From positions 1-10,731 of the forward strand of contig JAHEDF010000090.1 of NCBI GenBank assembly GCA_024641365.1: a stretch of 10,731 nt of DNA. The letters are read 5' to 3'. The position numbers and the translations under genes are program-made. The notes beneath the pieces are model-generated. The model was not told where the DNA came from and searched no databases. It worked only from the letters and a program-made list of their open reading frames with translations. How positions within the stretch are numbered: position 1 is the stretch's first letter; the number at the start of each line of letters is the position of its first letter. The stretch comes from Planctomycetota bacterium. Its GTDB lineage: Bacteria > Planctomycetota > UBA11346. This document shows, one piece after another, positions 1-7,219 of this stretch.

Positions 1-29
1 CCTTATGCTGCCGCCCCTCCGGAGCATCC

Positions 30-1127
30 ATGGGATTCAATTGCGGTATCGTCGGCCTACCGAATGTCGGTAAGAGCACTATTTTCAACGCCCTGACACA
101 AACGCAGGCTGCGCAATCAGCCAATTATCCGTTTTGTACGATTGAGCCGAATACCGGTATGGTGACGGTTCCTGATCCGCGGTTGTGGGTATTAAAAGAT
201 ATCGCGAAAACCAATAAAGTTATTCCCACGCAAATCGAGTTGGTGGATATTGCTGGTTTAGTAAAAGGTGCCTCGAAGGGTGAAGGGAAAGGCAATGAGT
301 TTTTATCAGCGATTAAAAATGTCGATGCCATTTTACATGTCGTTCGATGCTTTGATGAACCGAATGTCGTTCATGTTGACGGCAGCGTTGATCCTGTGCG
401 TGACATTGAAGTTATTGATTTAGAATTAATTTTAAAAGACATGGAAACGGTTAAAAATAAACTTGAACGCTGCACCAAGCGCAAACAAATGGATAAAGAA
501 GCTGCCGCTGCCGTACCTACGTTACAAAAAATATTAGCTGCTTTCGAAGAGGGACAACCTGTTCGTGCATTAGGGCTCAACGATGATGAAATGAGCCATA
601 TAAACGATTGTCACTTAATTACGGCAAAGCCAATGCTGTTTGTTTGTAATGTGTTAGAAAGTGATATCGCGAAGGGTAGTAATAATCACACCGAGGCAGT
701 TTCTGCGCACGCAGCAAAAGTTGGGTCACAAGCGATTGTTATTTCGGGAAAAATTGAAGAAGAACTCTGTTCATTGCCAGAAGAAGATAAAAAGTCGTTT
801 ATGGCTGACTTGGGCATGAGCGAACCAGGTGTCGATCGTTTAGTGCGCGCGGGTTATAAATTATTAGGTCTTGCAACTTATTTTACGGCAGGGGTGCAAG
901 AAGTGCGCGCTTGGCAAATTCAAGTCGGATTTAAAGCGCCACAAGCTGCTGGCGTAATTCATACCGATTTTGAAAAAGGTTTTATTCGTGCTGAAGTAGC
1001 TGCCTATGATGATTATGTAAAATATAATGGTGAAAAAGGCTGTAAAGAAGTTGGAAAATTGCGCGCAGAAGGCAAAGAGTACGTGGTCCAAGATGGCGAC
1101 GTCATGCATTTCTTATTTAATAAATAA
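30..1127 (+). CDS. ychF: YchF/OLA1-family redox-regulated ATPase/GTPase
   Basis: Full-length (365 aa) member of the universally conserved Obg-related YchF family, cytosolic P-loop NTPases that bind ribosomes and usually prefer ATP to GTP. Seen in the sequence: the G1 P-loop GLPNVGKS at residues 9-16, the G3 motif DIAG at 73-76, and the non-canonical G4 motif NVLE at 207-210 in place of NKxD, which marks YchF and explains the relaxed nucleotide specificity. A helical insert lies around 130-200. The C-terminal TGS-type domain (about 280-363) contains the family signature [23 protein letters not shown]. The start is supported by GGAG at 21-24, five bases before the ATG. The following gene begins 22 bp downstream, so the two are probably cotranscribed. 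Length and motifs are normal and no damage is seen. Identification is secure; the exact cellular role of the family remains debated. Confidence 0.97.
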   Translation: MGFNCGIVGLPNVGKSTIFNALTQTQAAQSANYPFCTIEPNTGMVTVPDPRLWVLKDIAKTNKVIPTQIELVDIAGLVKGASKGEGKGNEFLSAIKNVDAILHVVRCFDEPNVVHVDGSVDPVRDIEVIDLELILKDMETVKNKLERCTKRKQMDKEAAAAVPTLQKILAAFEEGQPVRALGLNDDEMSHINDCHLITAKPMLFVCNVLESDIAKGSNNHTEAVSAHAAKVGSQAIVISGKIEEELCSLPEEDKKSFMADLGMSEPGVDRLVRAGYKLLGLATYFTAGVQEVRAWQIQVGFKAPQAAGVIHTDFEKGFIRAEVAAYDDYVKYNGEKGCKEVGKLRAEGKEYVVQDGDVMHFLFNK

Positions 1128-1149
1128 GTCGGAGAAATCGGGGTAAATC

Positions 1150-2376
1150 ATGGCCAATGAATCCGATGATATGTCAGCATTTGCGGGCGAGATGCAAAAG
1201 CTCGCCCAATCAGGTGGTTTCAATCCATTTTCCATGCTGGCGGGAGAATCGCGTTTTCATTCGGTGTTTTTAGCGCCTTTTTCGCCCTCGCTGAAAAAGC
1301 ATATTGCTCAATTTTTAGCCGATGGCACCGGTCCGCTGTCTGATGTCGCAAAAAGTTTAGAGCAACAAGGTGCAACTCCTGCTGAAGCGCAACAACAAGC
1401 GCGTTCGATGTTCGGTCATGCGCAAGGCATGCTTATTGTGGTAATGGCTGGCGATCATGGATTAACCACCATTCCACAATTAAATTTTGGTCACTTAGAA
1501 GATGATTACATTGAACATTCAATAACGGCCTGCGGCGAGCAATTTGCCGCAAAAGATGCATTAAAAACAGCAATGATTGATTTGCGTGCAAAGGCGATGG
1601 GCAATACTGGATGGCCAGCATTAATTGCTGGCCCATCAGCAGGCAGTAATATTTCTAATTATTGGCTTGGTTTAGCAGCGAGTTTAATTGAAGGCATGGA
1701 TGAAGGTATGTTGTCATTAGCAGGTGTTGGCATTGAGCGACTGCGCGATTTAGGTTTTTGGATTGGTAGCGCAGTGCGCGATTTAGGTAAACCGCTCGAT
1801 GAAGACAGTGCCGTTTTATGTGCGCGTTGTTATTTAATCGCAGGTGATGCTGAATCGGCGGCCGCTTATTTAGACACGTTATTACATGATGACGCTGATG
1901 CCGACAGTATTGCGGAATTAATTGTCCATTTAAGCGATACGGCAATTCGCACGACCATTCCGATTCCTGCGGCGGCCTGGCTTGAAACCTTTATCCCGCG
2001 CTTTGAAGACATGTTTGGTAAATGTTACGAGTTGCGTATTGCTCGATTTAAATTGCTCGCTTCGGCAGCAACACCTGCTGATAAATTACAAGCAGCGGCT
2101 GATGCTTTGTTTGCTGCAAATAAAAAATCAGCTCGTCAAGATTTAACACGCGAACCGATATGGCGTGTAGTGGTGGAACCTGGGGAATTATTGGAAACGG
2201 CAGCTGCGGCCACGCTCATTGATCGCAGCCCTACTTTTGTCTCAAAGCGTTTAGAACAAGGCACCATTCCGTTTTATCGTCAGTCTATTCAAGGACATAC
2301 GGACCAGATACGGATTCCTAAAACAGCCTTGGAATCGTGGTTTGCCATCATGCAGGCACATAAACTGCTAGAATAA
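1150..2376 (+). CDS. Unrecognised alanine-rich protein with C-terminal excisionase/MerR-like DNA-binding segment
   Basis: A 408-residue soluble protein whose family I do not recognise. No signal peptide or membrane segment is visible. It looks mostly helical and is rich in Ala, Leu and Asp. The middle (about 170-330) has helix-pair spacing resembling TPR-like alpha-solenoid repeats, for example the stretches around LCARCYLIAGDAESAAAYLD and KLLASAATPADKLQAAADAL, but no clean repeat consensus. Residues 345-408 look like a small winged helix-turn-helix of the excisionase/MerR type: a helix, then DRSPTFVSKRLEQGTIPFYR, a short loop, RIPKTALESWF and a closing helix. In that family the second helix reads DNA and the strand pair forms the wing. 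A GGGG at 1140-1143 lies six bases before the ATG. The 22-bp gap from ychF suggests an operon. A DNA-binding or regulatory role is inference from the C-terminus alone. Confidence 0.85.
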   Translation: MANESDDMSAFAGEMQKLAQSGGFNPFSMLAGESRFHSVFLAPFSPSLKKHIAQFLADGTGPLSDVAKSLEQQGATPAEAQQQARSMFGHAQGMLIVVMAGDHGLTTIPQLNFGHLEDDYIEHSITACGEQFAAKDALKTAMIDLRAKAMGNTGWPALIAGPSAGSNISNYWLGLAASLIEGMDEGMLSLAGVGIERLRDLGFWIGSAVRDLGKPLDEDSAVLCARCYLIAGDAESAAAYLDTLLHDDADADSIAELIVHLSDTAIRTTIPIPAAAWLETFIPRFEDMFGKCYELRIARFKLLASAATPADKLQAAADALFAANKKSARQDLTREPIWRVVVEPGELLETAAAATLIDRSPTFVSKRLEQGTIPFYRQSIQGHTDQIRIPKTALESWFAIMQAHKLLE

Positions 2377-2383
2377 TTTGCTA

Positions 2384-2406
2384 ATTGTCTAGACAGCAAT
2401 GGCTGT
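2384..2406. promoter_or_regulatory. Overlapping inverted repeats, possible operator or attenuator
   Basis: The short gap between the HTH-bearing gene and the exported-protein gene holds a perfect 10-bp palindrome, TGTCTAGACA (2386-2395). It is overlapped by a second inverted repeat, ACAGC (2393-2397) / GCTGT (2402-2406), with a 4-nt loop. ATTG (2384-2387) and CAAT (2397-2400) give a third pairing across the palindrome. The structures are mutually exclusive in RNA, so either a protein operator or an RNA switch is conceivable. There is no T-run for a terminator and no convincing -35/-10 pair. The call rests on symmetry only. Confidence 0.35.
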
Positions 2407-2427
2407 ATGTGCAAGTATGAGTGTATT

Positions 2428-3756
2428 ATGATAAGAGCGCTTTTCTTATTATGGTCATTTCTCGTTATTCTGTGTGCTGGTGATGTTTCAGCTAATCAGG
2501 AAAACATGACTTATTTAGAAAATAAACAGATTAGAATAGGCATGGACCTTAATAAAGGTGGAGCAGTTACATGGTTGTCGTCTTCAGAACATCCAGGGAA
2601 TTTAATTAATAGTCATGATTTGGGACGCCAAATTCAAATGTCTCATTATTCAGGCCCTGTCCCTTTTAGTGTACCTGGGAAAGAGCCTAAAAAAGAATGG
2701 ACACAAATAGGCTGGAATCCAATTCAAACGGGAGATGCATTTGGTAATCCCTCTCGCGTGCTAACGCATAAGAATAATGGGAAAGAACTTTATATTAAAT
2801 GTATTCCCATGCATTGGCCGTTAAATAATGTTCCCGGGGAATGTGTATTTGAATCATGGACAACGTTGGATGGTCCTCGTGTAAAGATGCGCTTTTGTTT
2901 TACCAATAAGCGACCAGACAAAATGTGGTATCCTGCGCGAAGTCAAGAATTACCGGCTATTTATACGATATCTAAATTAAACCGGGTCATGTCATATGTT
3001 GGCGATGCACCTTTTACCAATGCACCACTAACGCATATTACAAATGATTATAAAGCGGCTTGGCCGTGGGCGCGCAGTTTTTGTACCGAGCAATGGGCGG
3101 CCATGGTCGATGATAACGATTGGGGACTAGGTATATTAAATTCCCAGTGTGTGGAATTTCATATGGGATTACATGGCAAGGGAGGATCAAGCGATCCCTT
3201 TGGCGGACCGACGACGTATATCGCTCCAATCATGAAGGATATTATTGATCACAATATTATTTATCACTATAATATAACGCTCATGACCGGCACATTAACC
3301 GATCTACGTTCTTATTTTACCGCGAACGCAGATCGTTCTTTACCGTCTTGGACATTTGCCACAGATCGTCAACATTGGTTTGTGCAAAATGCCCAAGACG
3401 AGGGTGTCCCGCTCAAAGGAAAATGGGTTATTACCTATGATAACACCACACCACGTTTGCAGTCGCAGCTTCGTTGTTGGCAAGCTGAGAACAGTGGTCC
3501 AATTGAGATCCGAGCGGCATGGACGGGGCTTGACTCCCATATCAATGTGCGATGGAAACAGCTCACTCACAAAGAGTGGCAACCAGATTGCGTTGCATCA
3601 GTACCGATAATGGGAGATGGTCGCATGCGTACTTTGAGTGTCCCTGTACCAGGAAAACCAGGCTATGAGAAGCTTTTAGTTGGATTAGCGATTGATCTGC
3701 CAGCAAAGAAACAAGGTACTTTTACGCTCGAATCAGTACGCGTGACGCCCAAATGA
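2428..3756 (+). CDS. Exported protein of unknown family, possible carbohydrate-active beta-sandwich
   Basis: The reading frame is open from an ATG at 2407, but the ATG at 2428 gives a textbook Sec signal peptide, MIRALFLLWSFLVILCAGDVSA, with likely cleavage after VSA (residue 22); this start gives 442 aa. The mature protein opens with strand-rich sequence: IRIGMDLNKGGAVTWLSS, then LINSHDLGRQIQMSHYSGP and GWNPIQTGDAFGNPSRVL. The look is of a galactose-mutarotase-like beta-sandwich found in secreted proteins of Bacteroidota and PVC bacteria, but I cannot name a family. It is rich in Trp, as sugar-binding proteins often are. The last ~110 residues look like a separate beta-rich domain. No catalytic residues can be assigned. 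Tandem stops TGA-TAA end it at 3754-3759. No clear Shine-Dalgarno precedes either start. The downstream neighbours are a membrane transporter-like protein, its partner and a lipoprotein. Envelope location is well supported; action on carbohydrate is inference. Confidence 0.85.
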   Translation: MIRALFLLWSFLVILCAGDVSANQENMTYLENKQIRIGMDLNKGGAVTWLSSSEHPGNLINSHDLGRQIQMSHYSGPVPFSVPGKEPKKEWTQIGWNPIQTGDAFGNPSRVLTHKNNGKELYIKCIPMHWPLNNVPGECVFESWTTLDGPRVKMRFCFTNKRPDKMWYPARSQELPAIYTISKLNRVMSYVGDAPFTNAPLTHITNDYKAAWPWARSFCTEQWAAMVDDNDWGLGILNSQCVEFHMGLHGKGGSSDPFGGPTTYIAPIMKDIIDHNIIYHYNITLMTGTLTDLRSYFTANADRSLPSWTFATDRQHWFVQNAQDEGVPLKGKWVITYDNTTPRLQSQLRCWQAENSGPIEIRAAWTGLDSHINVRWKQLTHKEWQPDCVASVPIMGDGRMRTLSVPVPGKPGYEKLLVGLAIDLPAKKQGTFTLESVRVTPK

Positions 3757-3795
3757 TAAATAACCAACGCCTGTCCTTGGCGAATCATCTAAGAA

Positions 3796-3809
3796 CTATA
3801 GTCTTATAG
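3796..3809 (+). promoter_or_regulatory. Small hairpin abutting the NSS-like gene start
   Basis: CTATA (3796-3800) and TATAG (3805-3809) form a perfect 5-bp stem with a GTCT loop, ending one base before the ATG at 3811. It occupies the position where a ribosome binding site would be expected, and no Shine-Dalgarno sequence is present. The stem is short and all A-T except its closing C-G pair, so it may be chance. If real, it would act on translation of the membrane protein. Confidence 0.25.
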
Positions 3810-3810
3810 C

Positions 3811-5205
3811 ATGCAGCCTTTTCGCCCTCGTTGGACTGATCGTTCTGGTGCGATAATCGCAATCGTCGGTCTTGGTTTGGGCATGACATTAATTCAGCAG
3901 CAATGGCCAGTTGGCGTGCAACTAATTACGTGGCTCATTTTGCTGTGTGTATTTTGCATTCCTTTCGTCGTATTGGAATTAGGAACGGGTTCTATTTTTC
4001 AAGATTCGTTATCTGAGAGCTGTCGAAAATCTGCTAAACATTCCGAAATTGTTGGATGGATCGCTGTGGCAGTCGCTTTAGTTGCAATGATATTAGTAAC
4101 CAATCAAGCAAGTGTATTTTTAGGATTTGCCTATGACAGCGTTTTGGCTGCAATTGCAAATCAGCCCAATCAATTAACAGTCCATGCCGATGCCATGTTG
4201 GCTCCTGAATCAAAAGGGGGACTCCTAGTCGTAGCTATATTATTAGCGCTCGTGCAAGTACGATTGTGGCGTGGTGCGCCAGTTATTGCACGAACATCGA
4301 CATTGTTAGTCATAATGGGTACAACGGGTGTGTTACTTATTACCGCTTTATTAATGTTACGCCCGGGAGCAATTAATGGCCTTTCATATTTATTGGCACC
4401 AGAAAATAATAAATTGGATGCATTATGGACTCCAGGTCCTTGGGTGTTTTCGGCGGGTGTCATTATAGTAAGTTGGGCAATGGGGAGTGGTGCGCTAACA
4501 GCATATGGTAGTTATTTTAACCGCTCAAGCGACACGACAGGTATTGGTGTTTTATCAGTTTTAATTTGTTCATTGGGACAATTTATTCTATTTCTTAGTT
4601 TTGCGTTAGGGCAACAAGTAATACATCCAGGGCAAGTTGCCTTTGATCAAGAGGTGTTATGGGGGCCGATGGCTGTCGGGGCCGTGCTGGCAAATGTCGG
4701 TTGGCCGTCGTGGTGGTCAGCATTAATGATTGCTATTTGGTTTCTGTCCTTGGGATCATTTTTAATGGTTGCTTTATTGGCGTTAATTGAGGCAGTTACG
4801 TCTCCTTTAGTTGATAAATTTCGCATTGGTCGTGAACGTGTCGTGCCAGGTTTATGTTTAACCGTTTTTTTTGTGTGTGCGATAATTGGACAAGAGGAAG
4901 CGACACCATCATGGGCAATTGACGGATTATTCGGAGCAATGGTGTTTACAACATTGTGCCAAGCGATTGTAGCGTGGCGTGCTATGAAATTAGACGCTAT
5001 TACGCGACATCTAAACGCTTATTCAGCATTTCGCTTACATTACACGTATCGATTTATAATAGCACTGGCAATTCCTCTATTGAGCTGCGTTTTATTGGTA
5101 TTTTGGAGTATGGGTAAAATGGAGTGGCCAATGATTGCAACCATGCTGGTGTGTATGTGTGTTGCGGCAATCATTACTACGCGTCTGCAAGGGAGAAATG
5201 GATGA
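3811..5205 (+). CDS. Divergent neurotransmitter:sodium symporter (NSS/SNF) family membrane protein
   Basis: A 464-residue polytopic inner-membrane protein with about 11-12 hydrophobic helices. It belongs to the NSS (SLC6/LeuT) family by several recognisable blocks: W-x-D-R-S-G-A before helix 1 (residues 8-14), matching the family W-x-S-R-x-G-F; PFVVLELGTGS (51-61) ending helix 2; GAINGLSYLLAPENNKL (186-202), matching the family G-x-x-x-G-L-x-F-x-L-x-P-D-F-S-K-L; and MGSGALTAYGSYF (224-236) in helix 6. Known NSS proteins import amino acids or amines with sodium. Here the helix 1 G-N-x-x-R-F-P motif is replaced by a segment ending QQQWP (29-33), and the helix 8 Thr-Ser sodium ligands appear replaced by Val320-Ala321, so sodium coupling is doubtful by eye alignment. 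The start sits just before the conserved Trp, but no Shine-Dalgarno is seen. The stop overlaps the next start (ATGA). Substrate unknown. Confidence 0.85.
   Translation: MQPFRPRWTDRSGAIIAIVGLGLGMTLIQQQWPVGVQLITWLILLCVFCIPFVVLELGTGSIFQDSLSESCRKSAKHSEIVGWIAVAVALVAMILVTNQASVFLGFAYDSVLAAIANQPNQLTVHADAMLAPESKGGLLVVAILLALVQVRLWRGAPVIARTSTLLVIMGTTGVLLITALLMLRPGAINGLSYLLAPENNKLDALWTPGPWVFSAGVIIVSWAMGSGALTAYGSYFNRSSDTTGIGVLSVLICSLGQFILFLSFALGQQVIHPGQVAFDQEVLWGPMAVGAVLANVGWPSWWSALMIAIWFLSLGSFLMVALLALIEAVTSPLVDKFRIGRERVVPGLCLTVFFVCAIIGQEEATPSWAIDGLFGAMVFTTLCQAIVAWRAMKLDAITRHLNAYSAFRLHYTYRFIIALAIPLLSCVLLVFWSMGKMEWPMIATMLVCMCVAAIITTRLQGRNG
5189..5195 (+). promoter_or_regulatory. Shine-Dalgarno site fixing the start of the coupled two-TM protein
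   Basis: AAGGGAG, six bases before the ATG at 5202, lies inside the 3' end of the NSS-like gene. It favours 5202 over the in-frame ATG at 5124, which would place 26 polar and cysteine-rich residues ahead of the first membrane helix. The ATG overlaps the upstream TGA stop as ATGA, the classic arrangement for translational coupling. Confidence 0.7.
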
Positions 5206-6287
5206 AATCCAAGCAGATTATGAATTTTGCCATGATGGCGATTATTATTGCCGTCATCATGTTTATAATTTTCGATGCGGCATTTCGTGCTCGTGCAAAT
5301 ACTTTAACTGCATTTAGTAATTATAGTCCACAATGGGAAGATGCACTGCGTTTACCGGTCGAACAACGTGCATTTGATGTGATGGGACAATTATCGTCAG
5401 ACCCGCAACAAGACCCTGAATTGGCCATGGCGGCTATCAATGTGCTACGACGCAGTCCAACATGGTCAGAGCGCTCACCGCATGTTTATAGTCAGTTGCG
5501 TGCCGTATTAGAAATCCGTCTAAGTGAAAAACCATTATCGCTCGAAACGATCCGTCCAATTTATAATTTATTAGAGGCCAGTGAATATGCTGATATAGCA
5601 TCGTACCGTGATCGCATTATAGCGCTCGCAGGCGACCGCACTGCGTTAATTGCTGCCGTTCAAGAAGCTGTAGTTCAGTTACAAATGACGGGGGAAGATG
5701 GTGTTGATGAAGCGCTGAAAAACTTACAGAGGTCATGGTCAGCATTGAGAGTTCCAATTGATGACAAACCATTAAATTGGTTGGCAGCAAACACCCCCGA
5801 AATTGTCGGTATTGAATTACAAGCGCGAAATGCCGTGGAACGCTATATTCGTCAAGTATTGGTAACGTTTGGCATTCCGCAGGATGCGCAGTACGGAAAA
5901 TCAATTCCAGACCAAGCCATGATTGAATGGCTAGATAATCAAGCACAAATTGTCAATACATCGCGACCACAATTACGCCAACGTTTACGCGCTTCAGTAA
6001 CGATGTTGCGCATGCATAATGCAGAAGAAAATATGGACCCGGTTATTATTATGGCAATTAATTTAGCCAGCCGCCATCATATTGTCCCGTGGTCGGGAAT
6101 CCTTATCGGACTACTTACAATAATAATGCTTAGTTTTGGAATTGCTTACGCAGCAGTGCGCTTACGTCGTGGTCCAACGCCAGTTGATGTTAATGCCGAA
6201 ACCATGGAAAATGTTGAACCCATTGATTTGGATACCGACGCAGAAACACGCAGTCGTTCATCGGCATCAATTACCGATGTAGGATAG
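5202..6287 (+). CDS. Membrane protein with two terminal TM helices and a large helical domain, translationally coupled to the NSS-like gene
   Basis: A 361-residue protein of no family I recognise. It has one membrane helix near the N-terminus (about residues 6-24) and a second at about 297-319. Between them lies a ~270-residue domain that is almost wholly alpha-helical, with blocks such as DPELAMAAINVLRRSPTW and repeated Arg/Gln/Leu-rich amphipathic stretches. By the positive-inside rule (MKSK at the N-terminus, RLRRG after helix 2) both ends should be cytoplasmic and the helical domain periplasmic. The last ~35 residues are acidic, then Ser/Thr-rich. The start is chosen for the AAGGGAG site and the ATGA overlap with the preceding transporter-like gene. 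That coupling suggests a partner or accessory subunit made in proportion to it, but no such subunit is known to me for NSS proteins. A hairpin follows the gene. Confidence 0.85.
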   Translation: MKSKQIMNFAMMAIIIAVIMFIIFDAAFRARANTLTAFSNYSPQWEDALRLPVEQRAFDVMGQLSSDPQQDPELAMAAINVLRRSPTWSERSPHVYSQLRAVLEIRLSEKPLSLETIRPIYNLLEASEYADIASYRDRIIALAGDRTALIAAVQEAVVQLQMTGEDGVDEALKNLQRSWSALRVPIDDKPLNWLAANTPEIVGIELQARNAVERYIRQVLVTFGIPQDAQYGKSIPDQAMIEWLDNQAQIVNTSRPQLRQRLRASVTMLRMHNAEENMDPVIIMAINLASRHHIVPWSGILIGLLTIIMLSFGIAYAAVRLRRGPTPVDVNAETMENVEPIDLDTDAETRSRSSASITDVG

Positions 6288-6300
6288 TTATTTTTCTTAA

Positions 6301-6321
6301 AATAGGAGCCTGTCTCCTATT
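6301..6321. terminator. Strong hairpin after the NSS-like/partner gene pair
   Basis: AATAGGAG (6301-6308) and CTCCTATT (6314-6321) form a perfect 8-bp stem with a 5-nt loop, 13 bases after the stop at 6287. No U-run follows on the + strand, so it is not a canonical intrinsic terminator. It could be a weak or factor-assisted terminator, an mRNA-stabilising 3' structure, or (with the perfect dyad AGGAG/CTCCT) a site for the lipoprotein gene that starts at 6367. The stem arm AGGAG also resembles a Shine-Dalgarno but has no suitably placed start. Confidence 0.5.
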
Positions 6322-6366
6322 GTTCGCTGTGATCAACACACATGGAGTGAAATAAAAAAGTCTCTT

Positions 6367-7200
6367 ATGAATAAAGTAATTAATTCGCTTTTGTTCTTTG
6401 CTGTCATATTTCTATTTTCGTGTGCAAATAATGACCGTACACAGGCAGATAAAAGCGCTATGACACAAAAGTCACTCGGTGCAAATCCTCCAAATGGTGA
6501 AATTCTCTTTCAAGATTCCATGGCAGATAATTGGCAAGATAAATGGTTTTTAGACGGCGAAAAAGCAACGTTGGAACATCGCGATGGCGGGCTCTATTTT
6601 TCAGGCGGAACCATTACCAAAGAGCAAGATAATCAAGAATACCATGCGCATCACGCGGTGCTGTGGACTAAGCAAGTATTTGAGGGTGATTTGTTTATAC
6701 GTTTCGAGATGACCCGCATTGATAACAGTAATTACGGAAACACGTTGCTCTATATTCAGGCACAAGGCATCGGACACCCACCATATGTCCCAGACATTCA
6801 GGAATGGAATGAAATGCGAACGATTCCTGCTATGGATAAATATTTTACCTATATGAGTTTATTGAGCGTTAGTTTTCGTGAGAATATTCGCTGCAAGCGT
6901 TATCCGCTGCGTGATGTCAAGGGAAATGTCTATGAAGAGGCCTTGTTTAAACCAATGTTGGAATATGACGGTATTCAACCAAGAAAATCGTACACAGTTG
7001 AAGTTGAAAAAAAGAACCCGTACCTCACGCTTAGACTTTATGATACCGAAAGTAAAAAATTAATTATAACACACAATTGGGACATTACCAAAAATCCAGC
7101 AACACAAATGCCTCGACTTATCGAAAAAGGGCGCATTGGTTTGCGCCACATGTCAACGAAACAATTTTTATACAAAAACTTTGTAGTTCGTTCACTGTAG
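6367..7200 (+). CDS. DUF1961-like secreted lipoprotein (concanavalin A-like fold)
   Basis: A 277-residue predicted lipoprotein. The signal is MNKVINSLLFFAVIFLFSC, with the lipidated Cys at position 19 and Ala at +2 (no Asp sorting signal), so outer-membrane or surface anchoring is plausible. The mature part resembles the DUF1961 family as I remember it: HAVLWTKQVFEGDLFIRFEM (about 97-116), a Y-x-Q-A-x-G-x-G block, a PDIQEWNEMRTIPAMDKYF stretch (about 142-160) and a C-terminal GRIGLRHM followed by YKNF. DUF1961 proteins adopt a lectin/glucanase-type beta-jelly roll and lie in polysaccharide-utilisation contexts, mainly in Bacteroidota and PVC bacteria; their activity is not generally established. 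I see no assignable catalytic pair. The upstream gap of 79 bp holds the hairpin at 6301-6321, so it may have its own promoter. No good Shine-Dalgarno is seen. It converges with bpt, 19 bp away. Confidence 0.88.
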   Translation: MNKVINSLLFFAVIFLFSCANNDRTQADKSAMTQKSLGANPPNGEILFQDSMADNWQDKWFLDGEKATLEHRDGGLYFSGGTITKEQDNQEYHAHHAVLWTKQVFEGDLFIRFEMTRIDNSNYGNTLLYIQAQGIGHPPYVPDIQEWNEMRTIPAMDKYFTYMSLLSVSFRENIRCKRYPLRDVKGNVYEEALFKPMLEYDGIQPRKSYTVEVEKKNPYLTLRLYDTESKKLIITHNWDITKNPATQMPRLIEKGRIGLRHMSTKQFLYKNFVVRSL

Positions 7201-7219
7201 CTGCGTTTCGTATAATAAG

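Noticed and set aside
864..1109. 81-codon antisense ORF with hydrophobic Phe/Ile runs inside ychF
   Set aside because: It is the antisense of conserved ychF coding sequence; the hydrophobicity reflects Lys/Glu/Asn codons read backwards.
2407..2427. Start of the exported protein at ATG 2407
   Set aside because: It would put seven residues including two Cys ahead of a complete signal peptide; ATG 2428 gives the normal MIR start.
5124..5201. 26-codon N-terminal extension of the two-TM protein from ATG 5124
   Set aside because: It would overlap the NSS-like gene by 82 bp, adds Cys/His-rich residues before the membrane helix, and the better Shine-Dalgarno serves ATG 5202.
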